The translations under genes and the position numbers were made by a program. 64,000 nucleotides of DNA, taken from assembly GCF_030817275.1 (NCBI RefSeq), contig NZ_JAUSZD010000002.1:8212931-8276930 (forward strand), read 5' to 3'. How positions within the stretch are numbered: the stretch's first letter is position 1; each line of letters opens with the position of its first letter. The stretch is from Paenibacillus sp. V4I7 (GTDB lineage Bacteria > Bacillota > Bacilli > Paenibacillales > NBRC-103111). The notes under the pieces were generated by a model. That model did not search any database and was not told the origin of the DNA. It worked only from the letters and a program-made list of their open reading frames with translations. Shown one piece after another: positions 59,463 to 64,000 of this stretch.

Positions 59463-60128
59463 CTAAACAAACAAGTTTCTTCCCTTTGGATCCAGAATGT
59501 AAGAGCGAATTCTCTGTTCCCCACTGGCCGGCTTTACTATCCCTTTCCTGTGCAGGCTGTGAAGCCACTTTCGTGCGTGCTCAACTCGAATGCCAAGATG
59601 GTCAGCTACTATATTCGGTTTAAGCGGATCTATGGTACTTGCTGCCAACCGGGCGATTTCTTTTTCTCGATGTGTGAGTGATATAAGTTGAGTTTGATCG
59701 CCATACCATCGCGCCATGATGTTGAGGACGACTTGTTGACAACGTCGTGGATGCTGGGTGATATCATCGAGTGAGAACCGAAAAACCTTCCATTCGTCCA
59801 AAACCAACTGATTCTGCCGCATCAGGTTATCCCCGAAACGAGAGCGGTCAACATCTCGAACATGCGGACCGTAACCGTCGATCTCGAAACAAATCCGATG
59901 TGGCGGACGGAGATATACAAAGTCGACAAATCTGGTGTTGTCCTGAAAATCCCTGACTTCATATTCCGGATGAAGATGGCGAAAATGCCCAATGAGCGGC
60001 CACCAGATTTGCTGCATAAATTGTTTTTCAGCAAAACCATGTCCCTCCTTTAACCGGCGCAGTCGCTCTCCTGTCCGTCGATCTTCATGGTATCTAACAA
60101 AATTTTCGTGTTCTCTAAGAAAATCCAT
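59463..60128 (-). CDS. DUF559/Vsr-like nuclease domain fused to a winged-helix domain
   Basis: A 221-residue protein. The central part reads FVDFVYLRPPHRICFEIDGYGPHV and QLVLDEWKVFRFSLDDI, the PD-(D/E)xK fold of DUF559-type nucleases with Asp and Glu-x-Asp ligands. The C-terminal 75 residues (LTHREKEIARLAASTIDPLK, then HLGIRVEHARKWLHSLHRKG) form a helix-turn-helix. The ATG at 60128 has GGGAGG seven bases upstream. Function unknown; a DNA-repair or sequence-specific nuclease role is inferred. Not part of the phage island by codon use. Confidence 0.65.
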   Translation of the reverse strand: MDFLREHENFVRYHEDRRTGERLRRLKEGHGFAEKQFMQQIWWPLIGHFRHLHPEYEVRDFQDNTRFVDFVYLRPPHRICFEIDGYGPHVRDVDRSRFGDNLMRQNQLVLDEWKVFRFSLDDITQHPRRCQQVVLNIMARWYGDQTQLISLTHREKEIARLAASTIDPLKPNIVADHLGIRVEHARKWLHSLHRKGIVKPASGEQRIRSYILDPKGRNLFV

Positions 60129-60149
60129 TAGCCAACCTCCCTGGAAATA

Positions 60150-60187
60150 AAAACTACCGCCTCTCCCAAAAGGGAAAGACGGCATGT
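60150..60187 (-). terminator. Terminator of the dehydrogenase-PilZ gene
   Basis: On the minus strand GCCGTCTTTCCC-TTTT-GGGAGAGGCGG (one mismatch) is followed by TAGTTTTTATTT. Confidence 0.75.
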
Positions 60188-60221
60188 TCTTCACGCGTCG
60201 TTTTATGTAAATTAATAGGCC

Positions 60222-61505
60222 CTACATAGCATACGCAATATGATCCTCAATGTACTGCTCCAACTTGATCCGCACATAAGGCGGCAAGGCGGAGAGCATG
60301 CAGCCATAACGGAAGTTGCGGCCGTCAGGCTCGATGCGAATCACGCGAGCGGTGATTGGCGGCAGCTCCGCTTCCTGCGGGAAGTGGATGACGATGAACA
60401 TGTCCGGCGCAAGCGGGGCGGCAGATGTAATCTGCAGTCCGCTCTCGGACAAGTCGAAGAGGGTGCCGTCGATGTTTTGGCCGGAGAAGGAACCCTCCTG
60501 CTCCCATTGGTAAATGGACAGCTTCAGGCTGATGTCCAGCTTCACGCGCGTGTTCCGGCGGCGTTCACGGCCAGAAAGCGGGGATGCCGGTTCCTCTGCA
60601 GCAACGACAGGCTCGCTATGTCTGACAACCTGCTGCCCCATCCATTCTTCATAACACTGAATGACGGAGCTCAAATCTTCCTCACCTAGGCCTTTACTTA
60701 GGCCGATTTGGAATAAGTTGGTAGCTGACTGCAGCATAGGCGTCGGCAGCTGGAACTTGCCCGTAATCTCCTGTGCAAGCTGCAAATCCTTCAGCATCAG
60801 CTTCAGAGAGAATTGATTGCTGAAATCGCGATCGATAATCTTATCGCCTTTCAGCTCCACCATCTTGCTGTTCGCTCCGCCGGAGCGAACAATCTCTAAA
60901 AATTGAGCAGGCTTCACCCCTGCCTTAACCGCTATGGATAAACCTTCGGCTAAGCCGGCTAAATTAATGCCCACCATCGTGTTGTGGGCAAGCTTCGCGT
61001 AAGAGCCGGAGCCGCTCGGCCCGAGGTAAAGTGCTTTAGTGCCAAGTGCGAGGAATACATCGTGCTGCTCGTCGAACACTTCTTGGTTGCCGCCGACCAT
61101 GAAAGTAAGCGTTCCTGCTTCGGCAGCAGGTTTACTGCCAGTGACAGGCGCGTCGAGGAAGTCAACGAAATGCGCTGCGAGTTCCTCAGCCAGCTTTTGA
61201 CTTGTTTGCGGGGAAACGGTACTGGAGTCTATAATCGTGAGTGCCGGATGAACGCCACTTAGAATGCCCTGCTCACTGTAGAATGTTTCTAATAGTGATG
61301 CATCATTGCTAAGCATTGTAATCAGAACATCCGAACTGCGAGTTACTTCAGCAGGGGTCAAACCCACCTCAGCACCAAGATGGGCCAGCTCGTCCGCTTT
61401 TTCAGCAGTTCGATTATATACAGTTACCATAAAACCTTTTTGAATAAGGTTAGCTGCCATGGGTTTGCCCATAGTGCCAAGTCCAATAAAGCCGATACGT
61501 TTCAT
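60222..61505 (-). CDS. Beta-hydroxyacid dehydrogenase fused to a PilZ domain
   Basis: A 427-residue fusion. Residues 1-290 form a 3-hydroxyisobutyrate-dehydrogenase-type enzyme: RIGFIGLGTMGKPMAANLIQ for NAD(P), DAPVTGSKPAAEAGTLTFMV, KLAHNTMVGINLAGLAEG with the catalytic Lys. After a linker, residues 313-427 form a PilZ domain with RERRRNTR (R-x3-R) and DLSESG (D-x-S-x2-G), the cyclic di-GMP-binding signature. The frame is continuous and both ends are typical, so the fusion is not an artefact of a missed stop. Control of the dehydrogenase by cyclic di-GMP is inferred. Confidence 0.9.
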   Translation of the reverse strand: MKRIGFIGLGTMGKPMAANLIQKGFMVTVYNRTAEKADELAHLGAEVGLTPAEVTRSSDVLITMLSNDASLLETFYSEQGILSGVHPALTIIDSSTVSPQTSQKLAEELAAHFVDFLDAPVTGSKPAAEAGTLTFMVGGNQEVFDEQHDVFLALGTKALYLGPSGSGSYAKLAHNTMVGINLAGLAEGLSIAVKAGVKPAQFLEIVRSGGANSKMVELKGDKIIDRDFSNQFSLKLMLKDLQLAQEITGKFQLPTPMLQSATNLFQIGLSKGLGEEDLSSVIQCYEEWMGQQVVRHSEPVVAAEEPASPLSGRERRRNTRVKLDISLKLSIYQWEQEGSFSGQNIDGTLFDLSESGLQITSAAPLAPDMFIVIHFPQEAELPPITARVIRIEPDGRNFRYGCMLSALPPYVRIKLEQYIEDHIAYAM

Positions 61506-61569
61506 GATCCTTCACCTCTAGATTCATTTTATCATGGTAATTATAACCTGTGAATTTTTTTATAGGGAT

Positions 61570-61640
61570 CTTTGGTCGGAGACCAAAGTCTCTCCACTTA
61601 AGCGATCACTCATTGAATGTCATTCAATATATGATCGCTT
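61570..61640 (+). promoter_or_regulatory. Two hairpins in the pgi leader
   Basis: CTTTGGTC-GGA-GACCAAAG (61570-61588) is followed by AAGCGATCA...TGATCGCTT (61600-61640), whose interior contains ATTGAATG/CATTCAAT. The second is followed by CTTGCTTTT. A leader of about 170 bases with such structures may attenuate pgi or end an upstream transcript. Confidence 0.6.
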
Positions 61641-61707
61641 ACTTGCTTTTGGACAGGCAAATAAGTATGCTAGGAAAAGGAAAAAAATAGAGATGGAGGC
61701 GAGCATA

Positions 61708-63063
61708 GTGAGTAAGAAACTACAATTTGATTACAGTAAAGCACTATCCTTTTTATCCCAGCATGAGGTTGATTATTTGGCGGCTCAAGTAGAGCTAGCA
61801 CATGAACAGCTGCATAACAAAACGGGTGCAGGTTCCGATTATTTAGGATGGGTTGATCTTCCTGAGAATTATAATCGTGAGGAATTTGCTCGTATTCAGG
61901 CTTCCGCTAAACAAATTCAATCCGACTCCGAGGCGCTTGTTGTAATCGGTATTGGTGGTTCCTATTTAGGCGCACGCGCGGCGCTAGAGATGTTGTCTCA
62001 TTCTTTCTATAATATTTTGCCAAAAGATAAACGTAAGACACCTGAGATTTATTTCGTAGGAAATAACATCAGCTCTACATATGTTACGCATTTGCTTCAA
62101 CTGCTTGAAGGCAAAGATTTCTCTGTGAACGTGATCTCGAAGTCCGGTACGACAACAGAGCCGGCGATTGCTTTCCGTATTTTCCGTGAGTTGTTAGAGA
62201 AGAAATATGGTAAAGAAGCTGCGCGCAAACGTATTTATGCTACAACGGATCAAGAGAAGGGTGCGCTCAAAACACTCGCTACAGCAGAAGGTTACGAAAC
62301 CTTTGTCATTCCAGATGATGTAGGCGGACGATATTCGGTATTAACAGCTGTAGGTTTATTGCCAATCGCGACAGCGGGCATTGATGTGGAAGCGATTATG
62401 AAAGGCGCGGCAGATGCGCAGCATGAGTTCTCCAATCCGAAGCTGAGTGAAAATCAAGCTTATCAATACGCTGCTGTTCGAAATTCACTGTACCGTAAAG
62501 GGAAAACGATCGAAATTCTCGTCAACTACGAGCCTTCCCTGCATTTCGTTTCGGAATGGTGGAAGCAGCTGTTTGGTGAAAGTGAAGGAAAAGATTACAA
62601 AGGTATTTATCCAGCATCGGTAGACTTTTCGACGGATTTGCACTCCATGGGTCAGTTCGTTCAAGATGGCAACCGGATTCTGTTTGAAACGGTCATTCAA
62701 GTTGATCAAGTGGCTGACCATATTACAATTGGCACAGATCCCGATGATTTGGACGGACTCAACTTCCTTAGCGGGAAAACGATGGATTTCGTGAATAAGA
62801 AAGCTTTCCAAGGCACGATGCTTGCTCACACGGACGGTAACGTACCGAACCTGATCGTAACGCTTCCGGATATGACGCCTTACTCCTTCGGATATATGGT
62901 GTATTTCTTCGAAAAAGCATGCGGTATCAGTGGTTATCTGATGGGTGTAAATCCTTTTGACCAACCAGGCGTTGAAGCGTATAAAAAGAATATGTTTGCC
63001 CTCTTAGGCAAACCGGGTTATGAGAAGGAAAAAGCCGAGTTGGAAGCACGCTTGCAGAATTAA
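61708..63063 (+). CDS. pgi: Glucose-6-phosphate isomerase
   Basis: A 451-residue isomerase of glycolysis. It carries VVIGIGGSYLGARAALEML, ISKSGTTTEPAIAFRIFR and GGRYSVLTAVGLLPIA, and the C-terminal signature region GKTMDFVNKKAFQGTMLAHTDGNVPN. The GTG at 61708 has GGAGG eight bases upstream and gives the length of the B. subtilis enzyme; the longer open frame runs through the leader hairpins. Supplies fructose-6-phosphate, also used by GlmS. Confidence 0.95.
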   Translation: MSKKLQFDYSKALSFLSQHEVDYLAAQVELAHEQLHNKTGAGSDYLGWVDLPENYNREEFARIQASAKQIQSDSEALVVIGIGGSYLGARAALEMLSHSFYNILPKDKRKTPEIYFVGNNISSTYVTHLLQLLEGKDFSVNVISKSGTTTEPAIAFRIFRELLEKKYGKEAARKRIYATTDQEKGALKTLATAEGYETFVIPDDVGGRYSVLTAVGLLPIATAGIDVEAIMKGAADAQHEFSNPKLSENQAYQYAAVRNSLYRKGKTIEILVNYEPSLHFVSEWWKQLFGESEGKDYKGIYPASVDFSTDLHSMGQFVQDGNRILFETVIQVDQVADHITIGTDPDDLDGLNFLSGKTMDFVNKKAFQGTMLAHTDGNVPNLIVTLPDMTPYSFGYMVYFFEKACGISGYLMGVNPFDQPGVEAYKKNMFALLGKPGYEKEKAELEARLQN

Positions 63064-63084
63064 TTCATGAATGCCAAGCAGAGA

Positions 63085-63116
63085 AACGATCAATCCTATC
63101 GGATTGGTCGTTTTTT
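63085..63116 (+). terminator. Terminator after pgi
   Basis: AACGATCAATCC-TATC-GGATTGGTCGTT, one G-T pair, followed by TTTTCC. Confidence 0.9.
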
Positions 63117-63232
63117 CCATTGAATAATTACCATTATTTATGTGGTAAATTTTCTTTCTATATTGTCGAAGTCAAAGGATGTGTGTAGAATATAATGAAA
63201 CAGATGTTTCCTTCTACCAAGAAAGGTCGGCT

Positions 63233-63874
63233 ATGCTAGCACATTTCAAAACTATCCAATCGCACGGATCGTCGGAAATCATCATCAAGAAGTCGCGTTT
63301 CATCGGTCATGCCAAACCGGTAGAGTCTGAAGAAGAAGCTATCCTATTTATTGAAGCTATCAAGAAGGAACACAGGTCGGCCACACATAACTGCAGCGCC
63401 TATGTCATCGGAGAAAGGGATCAGATTCAGAAGCAATCTGATGATGGGGAACCGAGTGGTACAGCAGGAAAGCCGATTCTGGAAGTGATTAAGCATCAAG
63501 GACTTAAGAATATCGTTATCGTCGTTACCCGTTATTTCGGCGGCATCATGCTTGGCGCGGGCGGACTCATTCGGGCTTATACGGATGGAGCCGTGGTAGG
63601 TATTGAAGCAGGACAGCCAATTTATAAAGTCAATCATCAGCAAGTGCTGATTGAGGTGGATTATACGTGGTATGGCAAACTCGAGAACGAGCTGAGAAGT
63701 CAGGGGATGCTCCTAGGGGATATTCAGTTTACGGATAAAGTGACTGTAGCCTGTTATCCTTTGGCAGCTGCAGCGGAAGCTTTTATCAACTGGGCAACAG
63801 ATTTTACACAAGGTCAAAGCGTTGTTATCGCAGGAGAGAACGAATACATGGTGCATAATAGCTTGCCGGAATAG
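63233..63874 (+). CDS. IMPACT/YigZ family protein (YvyE-like)
   Basis: A 213-residue protein. The family signature SATHNCSAYVIG...SDDGEPSGTAGKPILEVIKHQGLKNIVIVVTRYFGGIMLGAGGLIRAYT is complete in residues 45-125, followed by the usual C-terminal ferredoxin-like domain. Homologues bind nucleic acid or ribosome-associated factors; the function in Bacillus is not settled. AGAAAGG lies upstream of the ATG at 63233. Confidence 0.9.
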   Translation: MLAHFKTIQSHGSSEIIIKKSRFIGHAKPVESEEEAILFIEAIKKEHRSATHNCSAYVIGERDQIQKQSDDGEPSGTAGKPILEVIKHQGLKNIVIVVTRYFGGIMLGAGGLIRAYTDGAVVGIEAGQPIYKVNHQQVLIEVDYTWYGKLENELRSQGMLLGDIQFTDKVTVACYPLAAAAEAFINWATDFTQGQSVVIAGENEYMVHNSLPE

Positions 63875-63938
63875 GCAGGCTCGGGACTTTGAGAGGCACA
63901 ACTAATTTCATAGAAGCTAAGGATGCGGAGGGATAGGA

Positions 63939-64000
63939 ATGGCTAGGAAAGCAGTCGCGCAAGAGCTTAGCAGAGAACGAATACTTGCAGAAGCGCGGGA
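63939..64000 (+). CDS. TetR-family regulator, N-terminal fragment
   Basis: An ATG with GGAGGGATAG upstream opens a frame that runs off the window: MARKAVAQELSRERILAEAR. The SRERIL.AA/EAR pattern is the start of TetR-type DNA-binding domains. Only 20 residues are visible. Confidence 0.6.
   Translation, partial: MARKAVAQELSRERILAEAR

Overview
The window looks like a chromosomal segment of a Bacillales bacterium, most likely Paenibacillus or a close relative. This rests on strong Gram-positive ribosome binding sites, a SinR/SinI pair with a Bacillus-type eps locus, a paeninodin-type lasso peptide locus, and housekeeping genes of the Firmicutes type (nfo, purU, pgi, ppnP, DUF2621). No database search was possible; family names come from motifs and architecture.

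Layout. 1-159 is the end of a LuxR-type regulator. 367-9490 is one long co-directional block: an epsA/epsB-like chain-length pair, a membrane-fusion lipoprotein, an unknown secreted protein, and then 'module 1', a candidate RiPP system (69-residue Gly/Asn-rich peptide, HPr-kinase-like protein, PqqD-like protein, S26-type peptidase, ABC exporter, nucleotidyltransferase). 9669-16606 is 'module 2', a complete paeninodin-type lasso peptide locus (cyclase, precursor, kinase, PqqD-like B1, cysteine peptidase B2, nucleotidyltransferase, exporter). 16778-26366 holds an AT-rich, probably variable set of polysaccharide genes (glycosyltransferases, pyruvyltransferase, flippase, three acyltransferases). 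26.4-27.2 kb is a graveyard of insertion-sequence fragments. 27186-29690 (minus) is a large beta-helix protein. 30203-43812 is the main exopolysaccharide operon (epsC-like dehydratase, galU, glycosyltransferases, epsG-like polymerase, galE, epsL-like priming transferase, ATP-grasp/HAD/aminotransferase, glmS), ending in a sinR paralogue and a VanZ-like gene. 44687-49069 is a regulatory cluster (sinR, sinI-like, PBSX-Xre-like repressor and its small target genes). 49180-54469 is housekeeping (DUF2621, nfo, purU, a frameshifted tkt, ppnP). 54559-59148 is a small phage-derived island (repressor, ImmA-like protease, ArpU-like regulator, tail-type protein, holin, endolysin). The rest is a nuclease/HTH protein, a dehydrogenase-PilZ fusion, pgi, a YvyE/IMPACT protein and the start of a TetR regulator.

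How it fits together. Two operator families are visible by eye. GTTCTTTATAAAGAAC-type palindromes (half-sites like the GTTCTYT sites of Bacillus SinR) lie before the lasso operon, three polysaccharide gene groups and an Asn-rich secreted protein. GATACAnnnTGTAwC-type palindromes (like PBSX Xre operators) lie before the epsA-like operon, the sinI-like gene and four small genes around the Xre-like repressor. Together they suggest a cascade Xre-like -> SinI-like -> SinR -> exopolysaccharide plus lasso peptide, so that peptide production would be tied to the biofilm programme. The most novel item is module 1: its peptide has a lasso-type leader motif (YxxP) but no acidic residue after position 26, so it cannot become a classical lasso, and its protease is of a different class.
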